A DNA stretch of 64,000 nt from Candidatus Iainarchaeum sp. (GTDB lineage: Archaea > Iainarchaeota > Iainarchaeia > Iainarchaeales > UBA10219), in contig JAGVWE010000006.1 in the NCBI GenBank assembly GCA_018304425.1, positions 71,281-135,280 on the forward strand, written 5' to 3'. Positions 1-8,578 of this stretch are shown piece after piece. Each line of letters opens with the position of its first letter. The stretch's first letter is position 1. Below the pieces are notes generated by a model. The model had not been told where the DNA came from and did no database searches. It was given only the letters and a program-made list of their open reading frames with translations. The translations under genes and the position numbers were made by a program.

Positions 1-755
1 CCAAGCCCCGCGAGGACTTCGAAATCAACGCGCTCGGCACCTTCAACGTGCTCGAGGCCGCGCGGAACTGCGGCGGAAACCCCTCCCTGATTTATGCCTC
101 GACCAACAAGGTCTACGGCGGCATGGAGGACGTGAAGATAGTGAAGAAGGGCCGCAAGTACGCGTACAAGGACTTCCCCCAGGGCATCCCCGAAAACCGG
201 TTGCTGGACTTCCACAGCCCCTACGGCTGCTCCAAGGGCTGCGGCGACCAGTACGTCCGCGACTACGCACGCATTTACGGGATGAAGAACGTGGTGTTCA
301 GGCAAAGTTGTCAGTACGGCCCCCGCCAGTTCGGCGTCGAGGACCAGGGGTGGGTGGCGTGGTTCGCGATTGCCGCGGTGCTCGGCAAGAAGATAACCAT
401 TTACGGGGATGGCATGCAGGTGCGGGACGTGCTCTACATCGATGACCTGGTGCGCGCCTTCAGGGTTGCGACACAGAAAATCAACGCGGCCAAGGGCAAA
501 ATCTACAACATCGGCGGCGGCCCCGAGAACACGATGTCCCTGCTGGAACTCATTGACTTCCTGGAAAAGCACCTGGACCGGAGAATCAATTACGCGCACA
601 GCGACTGGAGGCCGGGCGACCAGCCGGTGTACGTTTCCGACATCCGCAAGGCCGGAAAGGAACTCGGCTGGGAGCCGAGGATTTCCGTGGAAAACGGGGT
701 CGCGCGCCTCATCGAGTGGGTGAAGGAAAACAGGCACTTGTTCAAGGGGTTTTAA
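1..755 (+). CDS. rfbE: CDP-paratose/tyvelose 2-epimerase-like SDR, 5'-truncated by window edge
   Basis: Extended short-chain dehydrogenase/epimerase. The frame is open from base 3, so the N-terminal Rossmann half lies outside the window; the GTG at 48 is internal. Visible motifs are NALGTFNVLEAAR, STNKVYGG, the active-site stretch HSPYGCSKG (Tyr and Lys), RQSCQYGPRQFG and YGDGMQVRDVLY. The block VEDQGWVAWF with LDFHSPYG is typical of CDP-paratose 2-epimerase (RfbE), which inverts C2 of a CDP-3,6-dideoxyhexose. rfbF and rfbG at 17.4-19.1 kb supply the CDP-6-deoxy-4-keto sugar for the same pathway. Exact substrate is inferred from family resemblance. Confidence 0.8.
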   Translation, partial: KPREDFEINALGTFNVLEAARNCGGNPSLIYASTNKVYGGMEDVKIVKKGRKYAYKDFPQGIPENRLLDFHSPYGCSKGCGDQYVRDYARIYGMKNVVFRQSCQYGPRQFGVEDQGWVAWFAIAAVLGKKITIYGDGMQVRDVLYIDDLVRAFRVATQKINAAKGKIYNIGGGPENTMSLLELIDFLEKHLDRRINYAHSDWRPGDQPVYVSDIRKAGKELGWEPRISVENGVARLIEWVKENRHLFKGF

Positions 756-780
756 GGCAAAACAACCAAAAAGTATTTTA

Positions 781-795
781 ATAGTGAAACACTAT
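781..795. promoter_or_regulatory. Palindromic operator of the vapBC-epimerase operon
   Basis: Perfect inverted repeat ATAGTG-AAA-CACTAT, directly after a TATA-like stretch (AAGTATTTTA, about 770-780) and before the ATG at 808. Its position over the expected transcription start fits autorepression by the RHH-type antitoxin. Seen in sequence; binding is inferred. Confidence 0.6.
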
Positions 796-807
796 GATTA
801 TGTGGTG

Positions 808-1011
808 ATGCATTTGTCTGCCATAACCATCCAATTCAAGGGCGCGCCCGATGAAGTGCTTAAAGCCCTGGTCAAAAAGGGTTTCGCAAAAACAAAGGCC
901 GAAGCGGTACGATTCGCATTACTCCACTTGGGCGAGGAATACGGACTCATTACGCGGCGGCTGCATGCTAAAGCGGAAGCCTATGCCTATGCTGAAATAA
1001 AGGGAACATGA
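808..1011 (+). CDS. vapB: VapB-like antitoxin
   Basis: Small protein of about 67 aa. After a short beta-strand-like start (ITIQFKGAP) come helices in the order expected of a ribbon-helix-helix DNA-binding domain (DEVLKALVKKGFAKTKAEAVRFALL), then a C-terminal toxin-binding tail. I chose ATG 808 rather than the in-frame start at 784 because the TATA-like box at about 775 and the palindrome at 781-795 place the transcript start close to 808. Its stop overlaps the PIN-toxin start by 4 nt, the usual antitoxin-then-toxin order. Confidence 0.65.
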   Translation: MHLSAITIQFKGAPDEVLKALVKKGFAKTKAEAVRFALLHLGEEYGLITRRLHAKAEAYAYAEIKGT

Positions 1012-1391
1012 TGTACGTCGACGCAGACCTATTTTATGCACTATTAAGGGCCGGTGACCGGCACGCTGAACTTGCACAGACTGTGTTGGCCAGCAAGGAA
1101 CAGCAGTACACTTCGGTCATTTGCCTTCTGGAACTGGAAATCGTGGTAAAACGTGAGTTGAGTGATGAAATGAGTAAGACCTTGCTAAGCGCTTTCAAAG
1201 CCCGCTTCCCAAAAGTGAAGATAAAACCGCTCGATGAACGGGCATTTAGGAAAAGCCTTGAGCTAAGGCAAAAATATGGCCTTGGAATATTTGATGCTGT
1301 GCACGCCGCGGTGGCACTCCTAAATGACGGGCGGATTGCTTCAACCGACAAAGCATTCGAAAAAATCCCCGGCCTTCAGGTCGTGGTCTGA
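1008..1391 (+). CDS. vapC: VapC-family PIN-domain toxin
   Basis: PIN-domain ribonuclease of 127 aa, the normal VapC length. The acidic active site is intact: D5 in YVDAD, E42/E44 in LLELEIV, D96 in GIFDAVHAA and D114 in STDKAF. VapC toxins cleave tRNA or rRNA and are held inactive by the VapB partner. Start overlaps the antitoxin stop by 4 nt. The epimerase ATG at 1392 follows the stop with no gap, so toxin and sugar epimerase are probably translated from one message. Confidence 0.88.
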   Translation: MMYVDADLFYALLRAGDRHAELAQTVLASKEQQYTSVICLLELEIVVKRELSDEMSKTLLSAFKARFPKVKIKPLDERAFRKSLELRQKYGLGIFDAVHAAVALLNDGRIASTDKAFEKIPGLQVVV

Positions 1392-2516
1392 ATGGCGACG
1401 AAAAAAGTCTTGGTCACGGGGGGAGCCGGCTTCATCGGCTCGCACCTGGTGGACGCGCTGGTGAGGGAGGGGCACGAGGTAACGATTCTGGATTGCCTGG
1501 ACCCGCAGGTGCACGAGGGCGGGAAGAAGCCGGCGTACTTGAACAAGCAGGCGGAGTTCGTCAAAGGAGACGTGCGAGAGGAGAAGACGCTGAAAAAGGT
1601 CTTGAGGGACGCGGAAGTCGTGTTCCACGAAGCCGCGGCAGTGGGGGTGGGGCAGTCCATGTACCAAATAAGGCATTACATGGACGTGAACACCCTGGGC
1701 ACGGCCAGGCTGCTGGATGGGCTGGTGAACGGCGAACACGACGTGAAGAAGTTGATGGTCGCGGCCTCCATGAGCTCCTATGGCGAGGGCTTGTATGAGT
1801 GCCCGGGCGGCTGCGGCCTGGTGGAACCCCCGTTAAGGGGCGAGGAACAGCTGAAGAAAGGCGTTTGGGCAGTGCTGTGCCCGGCCTGCGGCAAAGAGCT
1901 TACGCCCTTGCCTACTCCGGAATCCAAGCACCAGGCCTCGAACAGCATTTACGCGTTGTCCAAGGAAGACCAGGAACGCATGGTGCTGATGATTGGCAAG
2001 ACGTATGGCTTGAAGTCAGTGGCCCTCCGTTACTTCAACGTGTTCGGGCCCAGGCAATCGCTCTCGAATCCGTACACGGGGGTGGCCGCCATCTTCATGA
2101 GCCGCGTGAAGAACAACCATGCCCCCGTGGTGTACGAGGACGGCCTGCAGACGCGGGACTTCGTTTCCGTGCACGACATCGTGTCCGCGAACCTCGCGGC
2201 CATGAAGTCCGGCAACGCGGACTACGAAGCGTTCAACGTGGGGGGAAACAACCCCTTGACGATCCTGCAGGTCGCGGAAAAAATCATCGACTTGCAGGGC
2301 GCCAGGCTCAAGCCGGAAGTGACCCGCAGGTTCCGCAAGGGAGACGTACGGCATTGCTTTGCCGACATCTCGAAAATCCAGGACAAGCTGGACTGGCGGC
2401 CGAGAGTGAACTTCGAGGAAGGCATGTGGGAAATCATGGAATGGAGCCAAGGCGTCAAGGCAGTGGACCGCTTCGAGAAGGCCGCCAAGGAATTGAAGGA
2501 AAAAGGGCTGGTGTAA
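1392..2516 (+). CDS. NAD-dependent sugar epimerase with zinc-finger-like insertion (dTDP-L-rhamnose 4-epimerase-like)
   Basis: Extended SDR of 374 aa. The NAD-binding GGAGFIG is at residues 10-16 and the active-site Tyr-x3-Lys (YALSK) at about 187-191. A Cys4 insertion (CPGGC at about 137-141, CPAC at about 163-166) lies between the catalytic Ser/Thr region and that Tyr. This insertion is typical of the WbiB-like dTDP-L-rhamnose 4-epimerase group rather than ordinary GalE. NVFGPRQSLSNPYTG and QTRDFVSVHDI are substrate-domain motifs. It abuts VapC upstream and a MazEF-like pair downstream. Substrate assignment is by resemblance. Confidence 0.75.
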   Translation: MATKKVLVTGGAGFIGSHLVDALVREGHEVTILDCLDPQVHEGGKKPAYLNKQAEFVKGDVREEKTLKKVLRDAEVVFHEAAAVGVGQSMYQIRHYMDVNTLGTARLLDGLVNGEHDVKKLMVAASMSSYGEGLYECPGGCGLVEPPLRGEEQLKKGVWAVLCPACGKELTPLPTPESKHQASNSIYALSKEDQERMVLMIGKTYGLKSVALRYFNVFGPRQSLSNPYTGVAAIFMSRVKNNHAPVVYEDGLQTRDFVSVHDIVSANLAAMKSGNADYEAFNVGGNNPLTILQVAEKIIDLQGARLKPEVTRRFRKGDVRHCFADISKIQDKLDWRPRVNFEEGMWEIMEWSQGVKAVDRFEKAAKELKEKGLV

Positions 2517-2550
2517 GGGCCCAACAGCGCAAGCTTATTAATATGGTTTG

Positions 2551-2566
2551 CTATAGTGTTCTATAG
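2551..2566. promoter_or_regulatory. Operator: two palindromic CTATAG boxes
   Basis: CTATAG, itself a palindrome, occurs at 2551-2556 and 2561-2566, exactly 10 bp apart (one helical turn), just before the ATG at 2569 and behind the TATA-like TTATTAATATGG. This suits cooperative binding of a dimeric antitoxin. Confidence 0.55.
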
Positions 2567-2568
2567 TT

Positions 2569-2802
2569 ATGACTTCCATTACCACCATCCAATTAGAGCA
2601 GGCCACCAAGAAGAAATTGGAGCGCTTTAAGGCCTCCAAGCGCGAGACTTTCGACGAGGTGGTCAACCGGCTCATCCGCGTGGTGTCCAAGACAGAAAAA
2701 GAACTGCTGGCAGACAAGATGAGTTCCTACTTGTTGAGCGAGAAATCCCTTGCCAAGGATTGGCTGTCTAAAGAGGAAGACGACGCATGGAAGGACTTGT
2801 AA
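2569..2802 (+). CDS. Antitoxin of a MazF/PemK-type module
   Basis: 77 aa. The N-terminus (TSITTIQLEQATKKKLERFK, then ETFDEVVNRLIRVV) has the strand plus two-helix pattern of a ribbon-helix-helix repressor; the acidic C-terminus (SKEEDDAWKDL) would bind the toxin. The coding region overlaps the MazF-like gene by 16 nt. The ATG follows a promoter with two operator-like boxes, which fits an autoregulated antitoxin. No family name is claimed beyond RHH-type. Confidence 0.75.
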   Translation: MTSITTIQLEQATKKKLERFKASKRETFDEVVNRLIRVVSKTEKELLADKMSSYLLSEKSLAKDWLSKEEDDAWKDL

Positions 2803-3125
2803 AAGGCGACGTGGCCGTCGTACCGTTTCCTTTCTCCAACCTCGCCCAGGCCAAGCGGCGCCCAGCCCTGGTATTGGCCGTACTGAGTGGCGACGACCTC
2901 ATCCTCTGCCAAATCACAAGCAACGCCAAATACGACCAGTACGCGGTTCCGCTGCTTGCCAGCGATTTCCAACGCGGGGGGCTCGCGACCGCCAGTTTTA
3001 TTCGGCCAAACAAACTGTTCACGGCTGACAAGGCATTAATCGTCTACAAGGTTGGCACGGCATCCAAGAAGAAACTGCAGGAAGCGGTTGACCAGGCCGT
3101 CAAGACCCTTAAAGGCGAGACCTAA
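2787..3125 (+). CDS. mazF: MazF/PemK-family toxin
   Basis: 112 aa, standard length for the PemK/MazF fold of sequence-specific mRNA interferases. The start carries the family pattern KGDVAVVPFPFSN with RRPALVL; LILCQIT is the conserved central strand and TASFIRPNKLFT the strand with the catalytic Ser/Thr region. It overlaps its antitoxin by 16 nt and precedes the DUF2079 gene by 15 nt, with a purine-rich ribosome-binding stretch between them. The membrane protein therefore probably lies on the same transcript. Confidence 0.88.
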   Translation: MEGLVKGDVAVVPFPFSNLAQAKRRPALVLAVLSGDDLILCQITSNAKYDQYAVPLLASDFQRGGLATASFIRPNKLFTADKALIVYKVGTASKKKLQEAVDQAVKTLKGET

Positions 3126-3140
3126 CCAGGGGAAAAACCA

Positions 3141-4991
3141 ATGAACACCCTCGCCAGTGCCAGTCCACCCCGCTTAAGTGGAGAGTCGCTTGCCTTTGTC
3201 GGGCTTGCGGTTTACGCGCTCCAGTCTTTTCTTGGCAACGCGGAGTTGCTGGAGGGCGCGCAGGCCCTGCTATTCTCCGTTGCCGCGGTAGGCGGGCTTT
3301 GGCTGGCTTATTCCTGGCATTTAAGGGCCTGCTTTGGCTTGAGTTGGGGAAAGGCCTTGGCCTTGGATGCGCGGTCTTTCGCGCCCCTGCTAGTGCTGGG
3401 GTTGTCGCATTTCATGGACGCGTTCAAGGACGTGCAGGCCATCAATGGGGTGGATGCAGCCGGCATGGCTTCCAAACTCTTCCTCAAACTCCTACTGGCG
3501 TTCGCGCTTTCAGCCATGGCCGTTGTCAAGGTGCACGACTTCCCGGGAAAGGTGGGGCTGAGGTTCAACCCCCGGAAACTCGTGGTGGGCGGGGCACTCG
3601 CTTATTTCCTGGTCTTCTTCGGGTTGTCCGTGCTGGAATACTATTCGTTCCGCATCCCCTACCCTGACCTTACTTACTACGAGCAAAGCCTTTGGACCAC
3701 GCTGCACGGGAGGTTCTTGGAGAGCAGCCCGAGCGCCTTCAACTTCCTGGGCAACCACACCTCCTTCAACCTCTTGTTGTTGCTGCCGTTTTACGCGGTC
3801 TACCGAAACTCGTTGACGCTGCTCGCCTTCCAAAACCTTTTCCTGGCCTCGGGTGCCCTCGCCGTTTACCTCTTGGCGAAAAAAATCGTTGGCAACCGGA
3901 AAACCGCGGCCCTGCTGGGCCTCGCCTACTTGTTGTACCCGGCTACCCAGTTCTTTTCCACCCACGAATTCCACCCCGTGGCCCTGGCGGTTCCGGCCTC
4001 GCTGTTCGCCTTCTATTACCTGGTCAGCCGGCGCATGAAGCGGTTCTGGCTGTTTTTCCTGCTGGGCTTGATTTCCAAGGAAACCGTGGCCCTTACCTAT
4101 GGCTTCCTGGGGCTCTATGCCATGATTATATTGAGGCGGCCGAGGCTGGGGGCGCTGGTTGCGGGGATTTCCGCGGCCTGGTTCGTGCTGGCCATCCTGG
4201 TCATCATCCCCTACTTCCGGGGCACGCCCTACGCCTACCTGGGGGGCCCGGAAAACTTTTACCCGGACTTCGGGGGCACGCCCTCCGAAATCGTGGTCAA
4301 GATAATTTCCGACCCGCTGCACACGGTTTCCTACATGGTGAACGCGAAGAACCTGGGCTGGCTGGCCCTGCTCTTGTTGCCCCTGGCCTTCCTTCCCCTG
4401 GCCGGCATCGAAGCCCTCCTGATTGCGTCGCCCGCGTTTTTGCAGAACCTGCTGGCCAGGTATTATGCGACGAGCACGATTTACTTCCAGTACAATGACC
4501 TGGTCATTCCCTTCGCGTTCGTGGCCGCGGTGTACGGGTTCAAGCGGGTCTCGGCTTGGCTGGGTGACCCGAGAAAAGTGCAGGCCCTCACCGCGTTCCT
4601 GGTAAGCGCGGCCGTGCTGTCCAACGTGTTCTTCTCGCCTTCGCCGCTCACCCTGCTGGACCCCCTGCCCACCCAAGGAGGCTTTAGCTTCGAGCGTTAC
4701 ACGCCAACGGAAACCGATTGGGAGCTGCATCGCGTGATTGAAACCATGATTCCGGAAGGAGCCGCCGTGACCGTGAACTCGCCGCAACTCATCGCGCCCC
4801 TCAACGACCGGTTCTACGTCAAGCCCTTCCTGCAGGTGGAGGGTGCGGAGTACGTGCTGGTGGACTTGGGACGAATGGGCGTGGGCGCAAGCCTTGAAGA
4901 ACAGGAAACCCTAGTCAAGGAATTGGCCGAGAAAGAGGGTTTGGAGACGGTTTACGCGAACGGCCGGGTTCTGTTGATGAAACGGCCCTAA
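3141..4991 (+). CDS. DUF2079 polytopic membrane protein, GT-C-like
   Basis: 616 aa with many hydrophobic segments. The region from about residue 155 (EYYSFRIPYPDLTYYEQSLW, FNFLGNHTSFNLL, STHEFHPVALAVPASLFAFYYL) matches DUF2079, an archaeal and bacterial family related to lipid-sugar-dependent (GT-C) glycosyltransferases. The acidic and His residues in the first loop (PDLTYYEQ; NHTSF) resemble GT-C metal or substrate motifs. A soluble C-terminal tail of about 120 aa follows. Probably an envelope glycan transferase. Its 3' end overlaps the convergent GT2 gene by 4 nt. Confidence 0.72.
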   Translation: MNTLASASPPRLSGESLAFVGLAVYALQSFLGNAELLEGAQALLFSVAAVGGLWLAYSWHLRACFGLSWGKALALDARSFAPLLVLGLSHFMDAFKDVQAINGVDAAGMASKLFLKLLLAFALSAMAVVKVHDFPGKVGLRFNPRKLVVGGALAYFLVFFGLSVLEYYSFRIPYPDLTYYEQSLWTTLHGRFLESSPSAFNFLGNHTSFNLLLLLPFYAVYRNSLTLLAFQNLFLASGALAVYLLAKKIVGNRKTAALLGLAYLLYPATQFFSTHEFHPVALAVPASLFAFYYLVSRRMKRFWLFFLLGLISKETVALTYGFLGLYAMIILRRPRLGALVAGISAAWFVLAILVIIPYFRGTPYAYLGGPENFYPDFGGTPSEIVVKIISDPLHTVSYMVNAKNLGWLALLLLPLAFLPLAGIEALLIASPAFLQNLLARYYATSTIYFQYNDLVIPFAFVAAVYGFKRVSAWLGDPRKVQALTAFLVSAAVLSNVFFSPSPLTLLDPLPTQGGFSFERYTPTETDWELHRVIETMIPEGAAVTVNSPQLIAPLNDRFYVKPFLQVEGAEYVLVDLGRMGVGASLEEQETLVKELAEKEGLETVYANGRVLLMKRP

Positions 4992-5734
4992 TGGTAGAGC
5001 CCGCGCAGGTCGTTGAGTTTTATCCGAAGCAGGTCCACGAGCATCTGGGGCGGCACCCGCCAGAGGTTGACCTTGCTATCGCCGACGTTGCTCCACTGCA
5101 CGGGGAGCTCGCGGGTTTTCAGGCCGAGCCGCTTGGCGATGAAAACGATTTCGGCGTCAAAGCAGAAGCCATGCACGGTCTGCCTTGAAAATATTTTTTT
5201 GGCGGCCGAAGCCGTGAACAACTTGAAGCCGCACTGCGTGTCCTGGACCTGGACGTCGTTGAACAACAGGAGGCCGCAGAGGAAGCGGAAGAGTTGACGG
5301 AGCACGCGGCGCAGGAACGGCTGCCGGGCGAGAATCCGCGCGCCCCCGATGTCCCGGGAGCCGATGAGGACGTCGAAGTCCTTGGCGAGCGGCAGGAACT
5401 CGTCCAGGCCCTCGATGGGCGCGGACAAGTCAACGTCCGAGAACAAGACCAGGCTTCCCCTCGCTTCGCGCATGCCGTGCCGCACCGAATAGCCCTTGCC
5501 CTGGTTGGAGCCGTTGGAGAGCAGCCGGGTGCCTGGATGCCGCCGCGCGAATTCGTTGACCCGGCGCGGGCTGTCATCCGTGGAACCATCGTCCACGAGG
5601 AGGAGCTCGTAGTCGAAGCCCTTCCGGCCACAGTAAGCGGTGATTTTTTCAAGGCAGGCCTGGATGCGGCTGGCCTCGTTGTACATGGGCACGACGATGG
5701 AGAGGAAGGGTTGGGCACCGGCTTTGGAGGCCAT
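4988..5734 (-). CDS. Dolichyl-phosphate glucosyltransferase-like GT2 (ALG5/DPM1-type)
   Basis: 248 aa GT-A fold glycosyltransferase. Motifs are SIVVPMYNEASRI, LLVDDGSTDDS (nucleotide binding), SNQGKGYSVRHGM, the metal-binding SDVDLSAP and DTQCGFKLF. The QGKGYSVR plus DTQCGFK combination marks the polyprenyl-phosphate hexose synthases that charge the lipid carrier with glucose or mannose for membrane GT-C enzymes. No strong membrane segment beyond a hydrophobic helix near LFRFLCGLLLF. It converges on the DUF2079 gene, a plausible user of its product. Confidence 0.82.
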   Translation of the reverse strand: MASKAGAQPFLSIVVPMYNEASRIQACLEKITAYCGRKGFDYELLLVDDGSTDDSPRRVNEFARRHPGTRLLSNGSNQGKGYSVRHGMREARGSLVLFSDVDLSAPIEGLDEFLPLAKDFDVLIGSRDIGGARILARQPFLRRVLRQLFRFLCGLLLFNDVQVQDTQCGFKLFTASAAKKIFSRQTVHGFCFDAEIVFIAKRLGLKTRELPVQWSNVGDSKVNLWRVPPQMLVDLLRIKLNDLRGLYH

Positions 5735-5821
5735 AAGGGTTAAAAGGCCTCAAACATTTAAAAAACAAGGCAGGGCCCTGTTTTAGTAAAAGCCGGAGTA
5801 GAAGCCGGCAAGCGGGCGTTT
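5735..5821. promoter_or_regulatory. Divergent promoter region with CAGGGCCCTG palindrome
   Basis: Separates the two divergent GT2 genes. An A/T-rich box (CATTTAAAAAAC) near 5756-5767 can serve the minus-strand gene and TTTTAGTAAAAG near 5781-5792 the plus-strand one. Between them lies a perfect 10-bp palindrome, CAGGGCCCTG, at 5771-5780. A shared regulator is possible but untested. Confidence 0.4.
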
Positions 5822-6775
5822 ATGGCGGAAAAAATCGGGACCAGCATCCTCATCCCCTTCCAGGAAATGAATGACCTGGTTCAGGAGTCCGTGGAAGGAT
5901 GCAAGGCGTTGCCTGGCAGGGGCCATGAAATCATTTTGTTGCCGGACGCGGAAATCGCGTTCGTGGCCGGCGTGAAGACGATGGTCACGGGCAGGGTCCG
6001 GCCCTCGGCGAAAAGAAACCAGGGGTTCAAGGCCGCGAAGGGAAAGTTCATTGCCTTGATTGACTCGGACGCCTTTCCCAGGAAGGACTGGCTCGCGAAC
6101 GCGTTGAAATACTTTGATGACCCGAGAGTGGGCGCGGTCGGCGGCCCCAACCTGACCCCTCCAGGCGATTCGTTCGAGCAGAAAATGGGCGGCCTGCTCC
6201 TGGCTTCACCGCTCGTCGCCGGACCGCATGCGGTCAAGTACCGGGTGGAAAAAATGCATGAATGCGTGGACATGCCGTCCTGCAACCTGGTCCTGCGAAG
6301 GGAGTTGCTGGAAAAAATCGGGGGGTTTGACGAAACCATGCTGACCGGTGAGGACGCGAAGGCCTGTCACCTCATCCGCGGCCTTGGAAGGAAAGTGCTG
6401 TACGCCCCGGACGTCATCGTGTTCCACCACCGGCGCAAACTCTTCGCGCCCCACCTGAAGCAGATGATGAATTATGGCCGGGATAGGGGCATACTCATCC
6501 GCACCGGCAACTCGGGCGGCTATTCCCTGGTCAGTTTCGCGCCCGCAGCCCTGGTGGTTTTCTCGCTGGCCAGCGTGCCCGCGGCGTTCTTTTGGGGGCC
6601 GCACCCGGTCCTTTGGCCGCTCGGCCTCTACCTGGCGGCCCTCGCGGCCTGGGCCCTGGCCAAGAGCCCCGTAAACTCGGCGCATCTGTTCCTGGGCGGG
6701 GTTTTGACGCATTACGCGTTCGGCATAGGCTTTATTAAAGGGTTTTTGCATCCAACCCATAAGGGGAGCTTCTGA
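5822..6775 (+). CDS. Membrane-anchored GT2 glycosyltransferase
   Basis: 317 aa. The N-terminal GT-A domain has SILIPFQE, the sugar-nucleotide stretch KRNQGFKAAKGKFIALIDSDAFP (DSD metal motif), VGGPN, a CNLVLRRELLEKIGGFDE acceptor-site segment and the catalytic-base-like TGEDAKACHLIRGLG. Two or three hydrophobic segments from about residue 230 (SLVSFAPAALVVFSLASVPAAFF, LYLAALAAWALA, FGIGFIKGFL) anchor it. Its stop overlaps the ATG of the radical SAM gene by 1 nt, so the two are probably coupled. Donor and acceptor cannot be read from sequence. Confidence 0.82.
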   Translation: MAEKIGTSILIPFQEMNDLVQESVEGCKALPGRGHEIILLPDAEIAFVAGVKTMVTGRVRPSAKRNQGFKAAKGKFIALIDSDAFPRKDWLANALKYFDDPRVGAVGGPNLTPPGDSFEQKMGGLLLASPLVAGPHAVKYRVEKMHECVDMPSCNLVLRRELLEKIGGFDETMLTGEDAKACHLIRGLGRKVLYAPDVIVFHHRRKLFAPHLKQMMNYGRDRGILIRTGNSGGYSLVSFAPAALVVFSLASVPAAFFWGPHPVLWPLGLYLAALAAWALAKSPVNSAHLFLGGVLTHYAFGIGFIKGFLHPTHKGSF

Positions 6776-7905
6776 TGGCTGCGAGCGTGCTGGACTACGC
6801 CAGCGACGTGAAAAAGATTTTCTTCAACAAAGGCGCGCTGCCCACCCAGCTCATTTACTACGTCACCAACCGCTGCAACGCGAAGTGCCACCACTGCTTT
6901 TTCTGGGACGAGCTGAACGTGCCGATGAACGAGCTCACGCTCGATGAAATCCGGCAAATCACGAAGACCCTGGACTCCCTGTCCTTCCTCATCATGACGG
7001 GAGGAGAACCCTTCATGCGCAAGGACATCGCCGAACTCGCGAAGGCCTTTTACGACAACTGCGGGGTCCGGAACATCGTCATCCCCAGCAATGGCATCCT
7101 CAAAAACCAGACCCTGGAAGCAGTAAAGAAAATGTCCGGGTATTGCCCGAACGCGCACCTCGTGGTCAACATCTCCTTCGACGGACTGCGCGAGCAGCAC
7201 GACTACAACCGGGGCGTGCCCTGCTTCGACAAGGCCTGGGACACCCTCAAGGCATTGAAAGAACTCAAGAAAACGCACCCCAACCTGAATGTGGGCACCA
7301 TCATCACGTACACGGCCTTCAACCAGCACAACATCAAGGAAGTCTACGAGTTCATCCGCGATAACATGCAGCCGGACTCCATAACCATGAACTTCGTGCG
7401 CGGCAAGCCGAAGAACCCGGACACCAAGAACGTGAACGTCGAAAACTTCGAGGGCGTCAGCCGGGAAATCGAGGAGGATTTGCTCACCGGCAAGCTGGAG
7501 GGCTTCAACAACTTCCCGTTGGCGGACGTGAGCCGCGTGACCAACATCCTCATCCGCGAGCATGTGGCGCGCACCGTGCGGGAAAACCGGGAACTGATGC
7601 CCTGCCTGGCCGGCACCCTCAGCGGCGTGCTTTACTCAAATGGAGATGTTTTCCCCTGCGAGCTCCTGGACCGGAAAATCGGCAACATACGGGATTTTGG
7701 CTTCGACTTCCGGAAGCTATGGGAAACCGAGCGCGCGCGGAAGACCCGGGACTTCATCAAGGACACGAAGTGCTTCTGCACCCACGAGTGCTTCTATTAC
7801 ACGAACATGCTCATGAACCCCTTGAACCTGCCCAAGGTCGCGGCCAAGATAGCGAAACTCAAGGTCAACCGCGCGCTCCACAAACTCAAACAGGGGGCAC
7901 AGTAA
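6775..7905 (+). CDS. Radical SAM/SPASM-like protein
   Basis: 376 aa. The [4Fe-4S] cluster motif is C34-x3-C38-x2-C41 (CNAKCHHC), followed by FLIMTGGEPFMRKDI, a typical radical SAM GGEP strand. The C-terminal region has PCLAGTLSGVLYSNGDVFPCELL and CFCTHECFY, a SPASM/twitch-like set of cysteines for auxiliary clusters. Such enzymes often modify peptides or sugars. The position after a GT2 gene in the glycan locus suggests modification of a glycan, lipid or surface component, but the substrate is unknown. SAM cleavage would yield 5'-deoxyadenosine, which the 39.7-43.6 kb genes could recycle. Confidence 0.85.
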   Translation: MAASVLDYASDVKKIFFNKGALPTQLIYYVTNRCNAKCHHCFFWDELNVPMNELTLDEIRQITKTLDSLSFLIMTGGEPFMRKDIAELAKAFYDNCGVRNIVIPSNGILKNQTLEAVKKMSGYCPNAHLVVNISFDGLREQHDYNRGVPCFDKAWDTLKALKELKKTHPNLNVGTIITYTAFNQHNIKEVYEFIRDNMQPDSITMNFVRGKPKNPDTKNVNVENFEGVSREIEEDLLTGKLEGFNNFPLADVSRVTNILIREHVARTVRENRELMPCLAGTLSGVLYSNGDVFPCELLDRKIGNIRDFGFDFRKLWETERARKTRDFIKDTKCFCTHECFYYTNMLMNPLNLPKVAAKIAKLKVNRALHKLKQGAQ

Positions 7906-7918
7906 CCCCGGGGGCGAT

Positions 7919-8578
7919 TCACTGCCTCTTTTTCTGCAGAATATAATAGGTTTCCCGGCCAAACAATATTTTAACAAAATTCGGCAAAAGGGCTTCCAAG
8001 GCCGGAATAACGCACTTTCCCTTGATTGGGATAACCGTGAAAAACACTTCTGCGCCGCTCATCTTCACAACTTTGAAGCGGTTGTCAAACAGCATGGCAA
8101 AACTCGTGAACGGGTTTGCATAGGTTTTCTGCCTTGGCAAGGGCTCGCCCTTGAAACTGTAATGATTTAACGCAATCAGGATAAACCGGTGGAGGCTTGC
8201 AATCGACAAAAGGTTTGGCAAGGTAAAGCATAGGAAGCCGCCTTTTTTTGTGACGCGAAGTACTTCTCCGAATCCCTTGGGGTAGTTTGCATATTCCAGC
8301 GCGCCAATTACAAAAACGCTGTCAAAGCTTTCTTCCTTGAGTGGAGTGTCATCTATGGAAGCGCACACAAGGTGCCTGCATGGATTTGCTCTCAAATAAC
8401 CAAGGTCGATGTCTAGGCCGAACGAATCAAGCCCCAGCAGCCGCTGGAATATACCGTTGCCGCATCCCAGTTCCAAATTCTTTTTTCCTTTGAAAGGCAG
8501 AAAAAAATCCCTCTCAAATGTTGGCGCCCTCACAAAATACTCTGATTTTTCAACCATGTTGGCATGCCCCGTGTTCAA
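7919..8578 (-). CDS. Class I SAM-dependent methyltransferase, AT-rich
   Basis: 219 aa. Motif I is NLELGCGNG, the acidic post-I residue is in FGLDIDLGY, and motif IV/V is SFDSVFVIGALEYANYPKGF, as in class I methyltransferases of the UbiE/type-11 sort. Substrate unknown; sugar or lipid methylation fits the locus. Base composition is distinctly more A/T-rich than the flanking glycan genes, as is the next gene, suggesting recent transfer of the 7.9-9.9 kb segment. It converges on the radical SAM gene with a 13-nt gap. Confidence 0.75.
   Translation of the reverse strand: MNTGHANMVEKSEYFVRAPTFERDFFLPFKGKKNLELGCGNGIFQRLLGLDSFGLDIDLGYLRANPCRHLVCASIDDTPLKEESFDSVFVIGALEYANYPKGFGEVLRVTKKGGFLCFTLPNLLSIASLHRFILIALNHYSFKGEPLPRQKTYANPFTSFAMLFDNRFKVVKMSGAEVFFTVIPIKGKCVIPALEALLPNFVKILFGRETYYILQKKRQ

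Noticed and set aside
5294-5743. 149-aa frame on the strand opposite the GT2 gene
   Set aside because: Mirror of a GC-rich coding region; the minus-strand product has complete GT2 motifs. Many other long frames in the window are shadows of this kind.
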